This document shows, piece after piece, positions 1 through 8,359 of a DNA stretch of 64,000 bases. The notes beneath the pieces are model-generated. The model was given only the letters and a program-made list of their open reading frames with translations, had not been told where the DNA came from and ran no database searches. Numbering within the stretch: the stretch's first letter is position 1; every line of letters begins with the position of its first letter. The position numbers and the translations under genes are program-made. Origin of the DNA: CBDUXP01 sp965371225 [NCBI: uncultured bacterium] (GTDB lineage Bacteria; Abyssobacteria; SURF-5; CBDUXP01); the NCBI GenBank assembly GCA_965371225.1, contig CBDUXP010000001.1:146111-210110 (forward strand), written 5' to 3'.

Positions 1-154
1 TAGGCACACGCTGGGGGTTGGTCCGCGGGCATCATCGACAGGACCACCGGACAGGGGTTCATATGGGGGCGTACGTAGGGGAATCGCGCGTCAGGCGACA
101 CGGAGGCATCGACGCGCACATGGACAGCAGTTTTGCAACAGGTGAGGTGTGCCC
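1..154. other. Non-coding start of window
   Basis: I see no convincing gene here. The stretch ends in a purine-rich ribosome-binding site (GAGG at 144-147) for the first gene. A 6-bp inverted repeat, TGGTCC (19-24) and GGACCA (41-46), is separated by 16 bp. It could be an operator for the exopolysaccharide operon but may be chance in such GC-rich DNA. Confidence 0.4.
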
Positions 155-1585
155 ATGTTTCTAAAAGAACACGGGCACCAGCTCATGCGGGCGGCACAGT
201 GGGGCGATTTCGCCCTGATGTGTGCCGCGTTCGTGTGCGCCTCCGCAGCCACCCAGGGGGTGCCCACCGCTTCGGTCTCCAGCATCGTGCACGTTCTGTT
301 GGCCAACGTCAGCTTGCTGGTCATCGGGGGGCTCGGCTTTCACGCGGCCGCCGTGCGCGAGCATCTGTACCGGTCCAGGCGCCTGGAGAGCCTCACCGGC
401 GAGTTCATCCCCCTCGTCCGCGTCACCGCGTTCAGTTTCGTCCTCTTCACGTTGACGGCGTACGTGCTGCACCGGGAACTGCTAACCGCCGATTTCCTCG
501 TGCTGTTTTACGTGGGCACAGTCGGTCTCATCGGCCTGCAGCGCCTGGCCATCCGCGCGGTGCTGCGCCAAGCGCGCCGCCGCGGCCGCAATTTCCGGCG
601 CGTGCTGATCGTGGGCACGAACGACCAGGCCCGGCACCTGTGCCGCACGTTCCGGGAGCACCCCGAGTTCGGTATTCGGGTCCTGGGATTTGCCGACGAC
701 CGGCAGCCCCCCCCCGCGAACGGCACCATGGACGACGCCCCCATCGTCACCCCGCTGGAGAGCATCGGCAACTACGTGCAGGCCCACGTGGTGGATGAGG
801 TATTCCTCACGCTGCCCGTCCGGTCGTACTTCGATGTGATCCAGCGCGTGATCCAGATCTGTGAGGAAGTAGGCATCACGTCCCACGTGAGCACCGACTT
901 CTACCGGACCGCCATTGCGGACCAGGTCCCCGGCCACGTGGGCGCCCTCCCATTTGTCACCTACACCACCGAACCGCACGCGCCATCCCAGCTCGCCCTG
1001 AAACGCCTGATCGACATCGCGATCGCCGCCACCGCGTTGGTCTGCTTCTCCCCCGTCATGCTGGTCTGCGCCTTCGCCGTCAAACTCAGCTCTCCGGGGT
1101 CGACCCTGTTCGGCCAGCGGCGCGTGGGCTATCACAGCCGACCGTTCACCATGTGGAAATTCCGGACCATGTCGCAGGACGCGGATGCGCGCAAAGGCGA
1201 ACTGACGGCCCTGAATGAAGCGGACGGGCCGGTCTTCAAGATCCGCAAGGACCCCCGCATCACGGCCGTCGGCCGGGTGCTGCGCCACTTCAGTCTCGAC
1301 GAACTTCCGCAATTGTGGAACGTGGTGCGGGGGGACATGAGCCTGGTCGGGCCGCGCCCCCTGCCCGCCGCGGAAGCCCAGGCGTGCAACGGGGCCCAGC
1401 GGCGGCGCCTGAGCATGAAACCCGGGCTCACGTGCACCTGGCAGGTGTCCGGCCGCAACGCGGTCCCCTTCGAGACCTGGGTGGAAATGGATTTGGCCTA
1501 TATCGACAACTGGTCGCTCACGCTGGACGCGCGCCTGATGCTGCGCACGATCCCCGCGGTGCTCACGGGACGGGGGGCGTTTTGA
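155..1585 (+). CDS. Exopolysaccharide initiating sugar-phosphate transferase (WbaP/EpsL type)
   Basis: This is a polyprenyl-phosphate sugar phosphotransferase that would start repeat-unit synthesis by moving a sugar-1-phosphate from a UDP-sugar to undecaprenyl phosphate in the inner membrane. The N-terminal ~130 residues form several membrane segments. A Rossmann-like CoA-binding-type domain follows (VLIVGTN near residue 150). The C-terminal ~200 residues are the bacterial sugar transferase domain, with KRLIDI, FGQRRVG, FTMWKFRTM, LDELPQLWNV and SLVGPRP motifs. About 476 residues is normal for the family. ATG at 155 is preferred over the upstream GTG at 149 because GAGG at 144-147 is 7 nt from it. 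It heads the polysaccharide operon. Donor sugar specificity cannot be read. Confidence 0.93.
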   Translation: MFLKEHGHQLMRAAQWGDFALMCAAFVCASAATQGVPTASVSSIVHVLLANVSLLVIGGLGFHAAAVREHLYRSRRLESLTGEFIPLVRVTAFSFVLFTLTAYVLHRELLTADFLVLFYVGTVGLIGLQRLAIRAVLRQARRRGRNFRRVLIVGTNDQARHLCRTFREHPEFGIRVLGFADDRQPPPANGTMDDAPIVTPLESIGNYVQAHVVDEVFLTLPVRSYFDVIQRVIQICEEVGITSHVSTDFYRTAIADQVPGHVGALPFVTYTTEPHAPSQLALKRLIDIAIAATALVCFSPVMLVCAFAVKLSSPGSTLFGQRRVGYHSRPFTMWKFRTMSQDADARKGELTALNEADGPVFKIRKDPRITAVGRVLRHFSLDELPQLWNVVRGDMSLVGPRPLPAAEAQACNGAQRRRLSMKPGLTCTWQVSGRNAVPFETWVEMDLAYIDNWSLTLDARLMLRTIPAVLTGRGAF

Positions 1586-1621
1586 CCCGGCCCGTCCCCG
1601 CGCTGCGGCCGGCGTGGCCAA

Positions 1622-1650
1622 TTGTGGTCAGGCTACGGGACGTATATGCT
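1622..1650 (+). promoter_or_regulatory. Possible promoter upstream of the exporter gene
   Basis: TTGTGG at 1622-1627 and TATGCT at 1645-1650 are 17 bp apart and lie in the 240-bp gap (1586-1825) before the Wza-like gene. The -35 is weak and the -10 fair. The rest of the gap shows no gene I can support. An open frame continues through part of it but lacks family similarity. Confidence 0.3.
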
Positions 1651-1825
1651 AAGCACCCGAGCGTCGCGGACTTATGGAGACGGTCGCGCCGCTCGTGCCA
1701 CCCTCTGGGAGAGCGTGGGGCTTTGCGTTCGGGCCGGCGGTTACGACCGCCCCCGCGGGCGTTACAAGCTCGGAGTACAGAACGGGTTCCAATGGTTGTA
1801 CGGGAGGAACCGACCCCAGAGGCGT

Positions 1826-2641
1826 ATGCACAGCCGCACCGATTATCGGGCCGCCGCAGCCGAAACGGCTGCTAGCCCCCCCACCGCCACCCCCGCCGCC
1901 GCGGTTTCGGCCGGCCACGCGCCTGCCGTCCGCCGGGCGCTCGCCGTCCTGCTCGCCGGTGCGGCGTGCCTCAGCTGCGCCACCGGTTCGCGCGAGGTCG
2001 CGGACACATCCGCGGCAGCGGCGCCCGCCCTGGTGGCGGAGGCCCCTGCGCCGGCCGTGCACGAGCCGCTGCGGCTGGTACCGGGCGACGGCATCCAGGT
2101 CCGATTTTTCTACTACCCCGAGTTGAACGCGTCGGTGATCGTGCGCGAGGACGGGCGCGTGTCCCTGGATCTGGTGGACGACGTGCAAGTGGAGGGCCTC
2201 ACCCCGACGGAGCTGGACGCCGTGTTATCGCGTCGCTACGCGCCGCACTTGCGGTACCCCACCCTCACGGTGGTGGTGACGGAAGGACCGCGGCACGTGT
2301 ACGTGGGCGGCGAGGTGCGCCAACCGGGTGCGCTGACCCTGAACCGGCGCATGACCGTCGTCCAGGCCATCTACGCCGCGGGGAGCCTGAGCGACAAGGG
2401 GGATGCGCACCGCATCGTGCTGCTGCGCGAAGCCGGGCCGGGCTTGCGCACCTACCAGGTGATCGACCTGGACCTGGTCCTGCAGGCGAAGGCCGAGGAC
2501 TTGGCTCTGAAACCGTTTGACGTGGTGTTCGTGCCGAGAACGTCTATCGCGAATCTGAACCTGTGGGTCGAGCAATATATCGACAAGCTGCTGCCGTTCG
2601 GCCGGTCCGTCAGCTACAACTACACGGAGGTGTTGCGCTGA
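1826..2641 (+). CDS. Polysaccharide export lipoprotein (Wza-like)
   Basis: This outer-membrane or periplasmic export protein forms the exit channel for polymerised polysaccharide. A signal sequence ending in a lipobox (LAGAACLSC) lies about 50 residues in, so the mature protein should be a lipoprotein. A polysaccharide biosynthesis/export domain follows (LVPGDGIQVRFFYYPELN). A SLBB-type domain comes next, with VYVGGEVRQPGAL and the MTVVQAIYAAGS segment. At about 271 residues it is shorter than E. coli Wza and resembles the compact GumB/EpsY type. ATG at 1826 gives the shortest product keeping the whole signal sequence; an in-frame extension to 1622 looks spurious. Its stop overlaps the next start (TGATG). 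Confidence 0.9.
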   Translation: MHSRTDYRAAAAETAASPPTATPAAAVSAGHAPAVRRALAVLLAGAACLSCATGSREVADTSAAAAPALVAEAPAPAVHEPLRLVPGDGIQVRFFYYPELNASVIVREDGRVSLDLVDDVQVEGLTPTELDAVLSRRYAPHLRYPTLTVVVTEGPRHVYVGGEVRQPGALTLNRRMTVVQAIYAAGSLSDKGDAHRIVLLREAGPGLRTYQVIDLDLVLQAKAEDLALKPFDVVFVPRTSIANLNLWVEQYIDKLLPFGRSVSYNYTEVLR

Positions 2642-3291
2642 TGTCCCGGGCGCCGGCATTCCTCCAGTCGCCCGACCCGGGTCTCGTGGCAGACCTGGTG
2701 CGCTTTGCCGCCATGGCGTGGCCGCGCGTGCATGCCCAGGATGTCCGCAGCATCGCCCTGCTGAGCAGCGTCTCGGGCGAAGGCACGACCACGATTGCGT
2801 GTCTGCTCGGCCAAGTCCTGGCCGCCCACCAGGGACTCCGCGTGCTGCTGCTGGATGGCAACACGCGGCATCCCACCCTCGCCGGGGTGGCCGACGTGGA
2901 TGACAGCCGCGGCTGGCGCGAGGCGGCGACCGACGTCCAGACCGTATGCGCGCCCACCCGCTGGCCGAACGTGGTCGTCAGTCCGCTGGGACCGGCGCCG
3001 CCGGCCGGCGCGCCCACCGACCCGGCAGCGCTCCAAGGGTTGCTGGACCGGTGCGTGGACAAGTTCGATGTGACCCTGCTCGACTGCGCGCCCCTGGAGT
3101 TCATGGGCGACGCGTTGCAGATCGCGCGCCTCGCGGATGCCGCCATCCTGGTGGTGGAAGCCGAACGGTTGAACCGGGCGGCCCTCGCTCACAGTTGTGC
3201 CACGCTCGAGAGTCTCGACCTGCATTTCCTGGGCGTCCTCTTGAACCGCCACCGGCATCCCGTGCCGGGGTTTCTGTACCGCCGTGCGTAA
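2641..3291 (+). CDS. CpsD/CapB-like P-loop ATPase with altered Walker A
   Basis: This is the cytoplasmic ATPase half of a split Wzc-type system that normally works with the chain-length protein encoded next. The fold markers are clear: a Walker A region after SSVSGEG, a Walker A' strand with LLLDGNTRHPTL, and a Walker B strand VTLLDCAPL. The Walker A lysine is replaced: the codons read GEG-TTT rather than GEGKT/S. No tyrosine-rich C-terminal tail is present; the protein ends FLYRRA. ATP hydrolysis or tyrosine-kinase activity is therefore doubtful, and the protein may be a regulatory or structural partner. ATG at 2641 overlaps the previous stop. An upstream frame from 2563 is a shadow of the exporter gene. 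Confidence 0.82.
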   Translation: MSRAPAFLQSPDPGLVADLVRFAAMAWPRVHAQDVRSIALLSSVSGEGTTTIACLLGQVLAAHQGLRVLLLDGNTRHPTLAGVADVDDSRGWREAATDVQTVCAPTRWPNVVVSPLGPAPPAGAPTDPAALQGLLDRCVDKFDVTLLDCAPLEFMGDALQIARLADAAILVVEAERLNRAALAHSCATLESLDLHFLGVLLNRHRHPVPGFLYRRA

Positions 3292-3321
3292 CGCGGCCGC
3301 GCACGGGTGGGGCAACCGGTA

Positions 3322-4839
3322 ATGGCGCAGATCCTCGCGGGATACGACGTCTCCGCCCGGGACCCCAGCCTGAGCTTGCGTGACCTGCTCACGGTCGCGT
3401 TCCGCCGGAAGCGCATCGCGATCGCCGCAGTCGTACTGACCACCGCGTTCACCGGGGGAGGGTCGTATCTCAAGGACCCCACCTATCGCGCGAAGGCACA
3501 GGTGTACGTGCAGCGCGAACGGCCGGCCACCGTGGACCTGGACGACGACCGGCGCGGCCGGCCCGTGCTCAGTCGCACCGACGTGATTAACTCCGAGGTC
3601 AACCTGATTCTCTCGCGCGGCGTAATCGAGCGCGCCGTGGACAACCTGCAACTCTGGACGCGGACGACCGAGCCGAGCCTGTTCCAGACCATCTGCCAGC
3701 CGTTCAAGGATCTCCTGGTGGGCATCGGCATGTGGACGCGGGTGGAGCCGCGCGAAGGCAAGATCCTGCGGCTCCAGCAGCAGTTGCGCGTGCGGGGCGA
3801 ACCGGACGCCGACATCATTTCGGTGTCCCACGCGAGTAGCAACCCCAAGCTGAGCGCCGACATCGTCAACGCCGTGGTGGATGCGTACCTGCGCAAACGG
3901 CAGGACGGGTACGTCACGAGCGAGCGGCACCAGTTCTTCCTCGCACAGCTCGACCGAGCCGAGACGGAGTTGGACACGCTTGCGGAGGACCGCTCCGCCA
4001 TCAAAACCGAGTGGAACATCGTCGAGATCGATCAGGAGAAGCGGCTCATTCTGGATGCGCTCACCCTGACGGAAAACCGGTTGCAGGAATCCCTGGGTGA
4101 CGCGCGCGAGGCGGAGTTCACGCTGGTGCAGCTCAAGACCGAAATTGGTGCGCTGCCCGAGCGGGTGCTGGAAGCGACGGAGACCGAACGCAGCGAGCTG
4201 CACGACGAACTCACGACCATGGCCGCGCGGTTGGAAGCCCAGCAGGCGGAACAGCTCGTGAAGTGGCCGCCGGCCGATCCCCGCGTGCTCGAAGTCACCC
4301 GCGCGCTCGAGGCCATCCAGGCCCGCCTCGCCGACGTCCCGCCCGTCACCCCCAGCGTGGAACGCCACACGCTGAACACGCTGCGCATGCGCCTGCTGGA
4401 ACGCGAGAAGATGGTGGCGGCCAGTCTGGCCGGCCTCCGCGGCAAACTCGGCGAGTTCAAACAGCAGCGGGACCGCCAACTGGAGCGGCTGCTCATGCTC
4501 GACGCGCGGGCGGAGGATCTCGAGAAGTTGGATGAGCGCATCGGCACGAGCCGCGCCCGGCGTGACCTGTTCCTGGCGCGCGCCGAAGAGGCCCGGGTCC
4601 AGACCGAGAGTGGCCCGAACTTCGCCAACGTCTGGGTGATCAATCGCGCCAGCGTGCCCCAGCGGCCGACCCAGATGCGGCTCATCGTCCTGGCGATCGG
4701 CTTGGGCCTGGGCCTCGCGTTGGCGGGCATCCTGGTCGCTATCGCGGAATACTTCGATCACACGATTCACAACCGCGACGACGTGCACCGCCATCTGGGG
4801 GTCCCGGTCGTGGCCGCCGTGCCGTACCGCCGCGGGTAG
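3322..4839 (+). CDS. Wzz/GumC-like polysaccharide chain-length determinant
   Basis: This inner-membrane polysaccharide co-polymerase controls polymer length and links the ATPase to the exporter. The first membrane helix is near residues 30-50 (after FRRKR) and the second near the C-terminus (LIVLAIGLGLGLALAGILVA). A long periplasmic region between them is rich in heptad-like charged helices typical of the coiled coil of this family. The cytoplasmic tail is short and carries no kinase domain, which fits the separate ATPase gene just upstream. At about 505 residues it matches GumC-type proteins. ATG at 3322 lies about 10 nt after a G-rich ribosome-binding site; a GTG at 3307 is the alternative. 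Confidence 0.9.
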   Translation: MAQILAGYDVSARDPSLSLRDLLTVAFRRKRIAIAAVVLTTAFTGGGSYLKDPTYRAKAQVYVQRERPATVDLDDDRRGRPVLSRTDVINSEVNLILSRGVIERAVDNLQLWTRTTEPSLFQTICQPFKDLLVGIGMWTRVEPREGKILRLQQQLRVRGEPDADIISVSHASSNPKLSADIVNAVVDAYLRKRQDGYVTSERHQFFLAQLDRAETELDTLAEDRSAIKTEWNIVEIDQEKRLILDALTLTENRLQESLGDAREAEFTLVQLKTEIGALPERVLEATETERSELHDELTTMAARLEAQQAEQLVKWPPADPRVLEVTRALEAIQARLADVPPVTPSVERHTLNTLRMRLLEREKMVAASLAGLRGKLGEFKQQRDRQLERLLMLDARAEDLEKLDERIGTSRARRDLFLARAEEARVQTESGPNFANVWVINRASVPQRPTQMRLIVLAIGLGLGLALAGILVAIAEYFDHTIHNRDDVHRHLGVPVVAAVPYRRG

Positions 4840-4857
4840 AATGGGCTAGGGGGGACG

Positions 4858-5958
4858 ATGGTCGAGCTGGTCGAGACGTGGGACGGGATCGTCGCGCTCG
4901 CGCCGGAGTGGCAAGCGCTGGATGCGCGCGCCGGCCACCCGCTGCTTTGCCAGAGTGCGGACTGGGTCCTGCCCTGGTTCAAGGCGTTTGCCGCCCCGGG
5001 CCGCGCGCGCGTCGCCGTGCTTCGCGAGCGCGGGCGCCTGCGCGCGCTCGCGCCGTTCACCGTCACCACGACCATGCTGGGTCCCCTCCCGGTGCGGGCC
5101 TTGGCGCTCGTGCGCAACGCGCACAGCACGCGCAGCGGCATCCTGTGCGCGCAAGACGATCCCATGGCCGCGGCGGTCCTGGTCGCGGGCCTGCTCGACC
5201 GGCACCCGGCCTGGTCCCTCATCGAACTGCGCGACCTGAGCGCGGATTCGCCCACCGTTCCGGTCCTCCGACGCGCGCTACGCGAGCGCGGGGCAGCGAC
5301 GGAGTGGTTGACGCCTGCACTGCGCACGCCCATCGTGCCGCGCGCGGGAACCTGGGAGGCGTACCTGGACAGCCGCTCGCACAACTTCCGCCGCAGTCTC
5401 AATCGGGGCTGGGCGAAGCTGGAGCGGCGGGGCCGGGGCGACGTGGTCTGCTGTCGGACGCCGGACGAGGTGCGCGCCGGCGTGCGCGCCCTCGCCACTA
5501 TCGAGGCGGCAAGTTGGAAGGGCGCGGCGGGGACCGCGCTCGGCACGGACGAACGGGCGCGCGCGTTCTACACGGATGTGGCCACGCGCTTCGCCGCGCG
5601 CGGGGCAGCCGACCTCAGCGTGCTACGCATCGACGGCGCCCCCATCGCCGCATGCCTCGCGCTCCGCCACGGCCGCGTGATGTACGGCCTCAAAGTGAGC
5701 TACGACCCGGCATACGCGGAGGGGTCGCCGGGCCTGGCCTTGGCCCTCGCCATGCTCGAGCGCCAGTGGTCCGGGGACATCGACCGGTTCGACCTCATGC
5801 AGACGTCCACGTTTCCCACGGACCGGTTGACGGACCGCTACGACGAGCGCGTGCTGCTGCGCGTGTTTATGGGGCGGGGGTACGGCCGCGTGCTGGGGGC
5901 CGTGAAGCGCGGGTACGGGCGGCTGCGCGGAACCGCCGCGACCGTGGGGGCCGAGTGA
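4858..5958 (+). CDS. FemAB/BioF2-like GNAT acyltransferase 1
   Basis: This protein of the FemAB-like, BioF2-type acetyltransferase family (PF13480) would transfer an acyl or aminoacyl group to a sugar or lipid-linked precursor. The HNFRRSLNRG segment before a helical stretch is typical of the family's central core, as is EAASWKGAAG and the LRIDGAPIAACLALRHG strand. At 366 residues it is of family length. It is followed by a second FemAB-like gene with a 4-nt overlap. FemAB-like genes recur in exosortase-A-associated exopolysaccharide loci, which supports a role in polymer decoration. The actual acyl donor is unknown. Confidence 0.75.
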   Translation: MVELVETWDGIVALAPEWQALDARAGHPLLCQSADWVLPWFKAFAAPGRARVAVLRERGRLRALAPFTVTTTMLGPLPVRALALVRNAHSTRSGILCAQDDPMAAAVLVAGLLDRHPAWSLIELRDLSADSPTVPVLRRALRERGAATEWLTPALRTPIVPRAGTWEAYLDSRSHNFRRSLNRGWAKLERRGRGDVVCCRTPDEVRAGVRALATIEAASWKGAAGTALGTDERARAFYTDVATRFAARGAADLSVLRIDGAPIAACLALRHGRVMYGLKVSYDPAYAEGSPGLALALAMLERQWSGDIDRFDLMQTSTFPTDRLTDRYDERVLLRVFMGRGYGRVLGAVKRGYGRLRGTAATVGAE

Positions 5959-7121
5959 GGGGGCCCGTGCAGGCCGTGGCCGCGGATGTGCGGACGGAGT
6001 GCATTCACGATGCCGCCCGCCTGGCAGAGATCCGGCGCGAGTGGCTGGCGCTGCTGGAGCGCTTGGCCTCCGACAACCCGTTCGTGCGGCCCGAGTGGGT
6101 CCTGTCATGGTGGGATACGTTCGGCCCGGAACACCGGATGGCTACCGTGGCGGTCTGGGAGGACGACACGCTGATCGGCCTCGCCCTGCTCATGACCGCG
6201 CCGGCCAGGCACGCCCGCTTGCCAGCCACGGTGTTGCAGTTCATCGGCACGCCGTTAGCGGACCGCATGGACCTGCTGATCGAACCGGGCCGCGCGGCGG
6301 AGGTAGCCGCGTGCATCCTGGACGCCGTACAGACGGCGCGGGTGAAGTGGGACGTGCTCAGCCTCCGGGAAGTGCCCGGCAACAGCCCCACCCTGCCCGC
6401 GGTGCGCGCGCACGCGGACGCGCGCGGGTGGAACCGGGACGAACGACCGTGCGCGTGTGCGCCCGTGCTCCCGCTTGCACGGCCGTACGCGGCCCTGCAC
6501 GCCGGACTCAGCCGGAATTTGAAACGCCAACTCACGAAGGCGCACACGCGCCTCCGCCAGCGCGGCGCCCCCGCCTTCACCCGGCGCCTCCTCCTGCCCG
6601 AGGACGTGGGACCCGCGCTGGACACGATCGTTCCCATCGAGCAGGCCAGTTGGAAGGGCGGCGCCGGCGTGGGGATTTTCAAGAACGCCACACAGTGCGC
6701 CTTCTACCGCGCTGCGCTGCACGCGATGGCCGCCGCGGGGCTGGTGGACCTGGCGCTCCTCGCCGTGGATGGCACGGTGGTGAGTTACCAACTCAGTTTC
6801 CGCGTGCGCGGCCGGTGTTTGCTCTACAACAAAGCCTTCCTCCCCGCCTGGGCGAACGCATCACCGGGCATCCTCCTGTTGGACGAACTCGTGCGCGATT
6901 CGGTGGACCGGCGGGATGTGCACGTGTTGGACGCGTCCCGAAGCATGCGCGTGAAACCGGATTCGCTCGCCGGTTGGGCGAGCGAAGCGTACACGCACTT
7001 CGAACTCACGCTCTATCCGCCGCGGTGGTATCCCCGCGGTCTGCACCTGCTCCACGCATCCCTGGCGCCCCGGTGGCGCGCATGGCGCGCGGGCGTCCCC
7101 CACGCGGAGGTCCCGGCATGA
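5955..7121 (+). CDS. FemAB/BioF2-like GNAT acyltransferase 2
   Basis: This is a second, diverged FemAB-like acyltransferase. It shares the family layout with its upstream neighbour: NPFVRPEWVLSWWDTFG near the N-terminus, SRNLKRQLTKA in the middle, then EQASWKGGAGVGIF, AVDGTVVSYQLSF and YNKAF. GTG at 5955 overlaps the preceding stop (GTGA) and sits just after a run of G; GTG at 5967 is an alternative. The paired arrangement suggests the two enzymes modify the same glycan at different positions or act as a heteromer. That is inference from context only. Confidence 0.74.
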   Translation: MRGPVQAVAADVRTECIHDAARLAEIRREWLALLERLASDNPFVRPEWVLSWWDTFGPEHRMATVAVWEDDTLIGLALLMTAPARHARLPATVLQFIGTPLADRMDLLIEPGRAAEVAACILDAVQTARVKWDVLSLREVPGNSPTLPAVRAHADARGWNRDERPCACAPVLPLARPYAALHAGLSRNLKRQLTKAHTRLRQRGAPAFTRRLLLPEDVGPALDTIVPIEQASWKGGAGVGIFKNATQCAFYRAALHAMAAAGLVDLALLAVDGTVVSYQLSFRVRGRCLLYNKAFLPAWANASPGILLLDELVRDSVDRRDVHVLDASRSMRVKPDSLAGWASEAYTHFELTLYPPRWYPRGLHLLHASLAPRWRAWRAGVPHAEVPA

Positions 7122-8359
7122 GCCCGCGCCCCGTGTGGGCCTTGCGGCGACTGCTCGATGCGGCGCCGGCAATTCCCGCACTCATCTTCCACAGCGTGGG
7201 GCGCGACAATGGGCACCCGCTGTGGCGACACCTCACCCTGCCCGTCGACGTGTTTGAGGCGCAGTTGGCGTGGTTGCAGCGCAAAGGGTTCCGGTCCGTG
7301 TCGCTGCACGACCTGCGCGCGCACCTGAAGGGGCAGATCGTGCTGCCCGATCGCTCGATCGTGCTGACGTTCGACGACGGATTTCTCGATTCGTGGGTGT
7401 ACGCGAGCCCCCTGCTGGAGCGCTACGGTTTCCAGGCGACGGTGTTCCTCTGTCCCGCGTTCGTGCAGGCGGGCACCGGCACCCGGCCCCGCGCCGGCCG
7501 CGGCCCGCACGGCAGCACGGACCCGGCGGAGTGGTGGGGCTACCTCCGCTGGGATGAAGTGCGCGCTATGCAGGCCTCGGGCACGTTCGATCTCCAAGCC
7601 CACGGCTCAACGCATCGGCGGCATTTCACGGGACCGCGCATCGTCGATTACCTGCGCCCAGGCACGCCGCACTTTTGGCATCGGTGGAACACCGCGCCCG
7701 AGCGGCAGCCCTACTCGCTGTCCGACCCGCTCGTGACCGACGCCGAGTACGGCGAACCGATCTACGAGCACGGGCAAGCGCTGCTCGGGCCGCGCTATCA
7801 GCCCGACCCCGCCGTGGCAGAGATGGCGAAGGCGCTGGTCCAAGCCGAGGGCGGGGCCGCGTTCTTCGCGCGACCGGATTGGCGGACGACGTTGGATGAG
7901 GCGGTCGAGGGGATGCGCCGGGCGCGCGGCGAACGGGGAAGCCGCGAGTCGTGCGCCGCGTACCGGGACCGCGTGCGCCGCGAGTTGATCGATTGCCGGA
8001 CCCTGTTGCGCCGGGAACTCGGCAAGCCCGTGGACTTCTTGTGCTGGCCGGCGAACCAGGATTCTCACGAAGCGCACGCGTTGGCCTTGGACGCGGGTTT
8101 CGTCGCCACCACGTGCCTCCACCGCGCGAACGTGGCGGGGGCCGACCCCACGCGGATCGGCCGCACGTACTTCGGGCAGGATGAACAGTTGTGCCGCGTG
8201 GGGCGCCCGTGGCTTGCGGGGCTGCGCTTCCAGGGCACCGTGCAGTTGGCGAGCGGCCACCGGGCTGGGTACCCGAAGCTCTTCCTGGCGAACCGGCTTC
8301 TGGCATGGTACGACCGGCCGGCGCAACAGCCCGTCGACCGGGACGGCGCCCATGCCTGA
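7118..8359 (+). CDS. Polysaccharide deacetylase (NodB fold)
   Basis: This is a carbohydrate esterase family 4-type deacetylase, expected to remove N- or O-acetyl groups from the glycan or its lipid-linked precursor. NodB motif 1 is VLTFDDGF, with two Asp for catalysis and metal binding. A motif-2-like HGSTHRRHF supplies the metal-binding histidines. An insertion of more than 100 residues between motif 2 and the late segments (roughly residues 170-290) is long for a simple NodB domain. No signal peptide is evident, so it may act in the cytoplasm. ATG at 7118 overlaps the previous stop by 4 nt, and its 3' end overlaps the next gene by 8 nt. Confidence 0.85.
   Translation: MSPRPVWALRRLLDAAPAIPALIFHSVGRDNGHPLWRHLTLPVDVFEAQLAWLQRKGFRSVSLHDLRAHLKGQIVLPDRSIVLTFDDGFLDSWVYASPLLERYGFQATVFLCPAFVQAGTGTRPRAGRGPHGSTDPAEWWGYLRWDEVRAMQASGTFDLQAHGSTHRRHFTGPRIVDYLRPGTPHFWHRWNTAPERQPYSLSDPLVTDAEYGEPIYEHGQALLGPRYQPDPAVAEMAKALVQAEGGAAFFARPDWRTTLDEAVEGMRRARGERGSRESCAAYRDRVRRELIDCRTLLRRELGKPVDFLCWPANQDSHEAHALALDAGFVATTCLHRANVAGADPTRIGRTYFGQDEQLCRVGRPWLAGLRFQGTVQLASGHRAGYPKLFLANRLLAWYDRPAQQPVDRDGAHA

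Noticed and set aside
2620-4794. 724-residue open frame on the minus strand
   Set aside because: It is antisense to the CpsD- and Wzz-like genes, has a composition typical of shadow frames in GC-rich DNA and no recognisable motif.
4878-5954. Long N-terminal extension of the second FemAB-like gene
   Set aside because: The frame is open but encodes Arg/Ala-rich shadow sequence inside the first FemAB gene; homology begins only near 5955.
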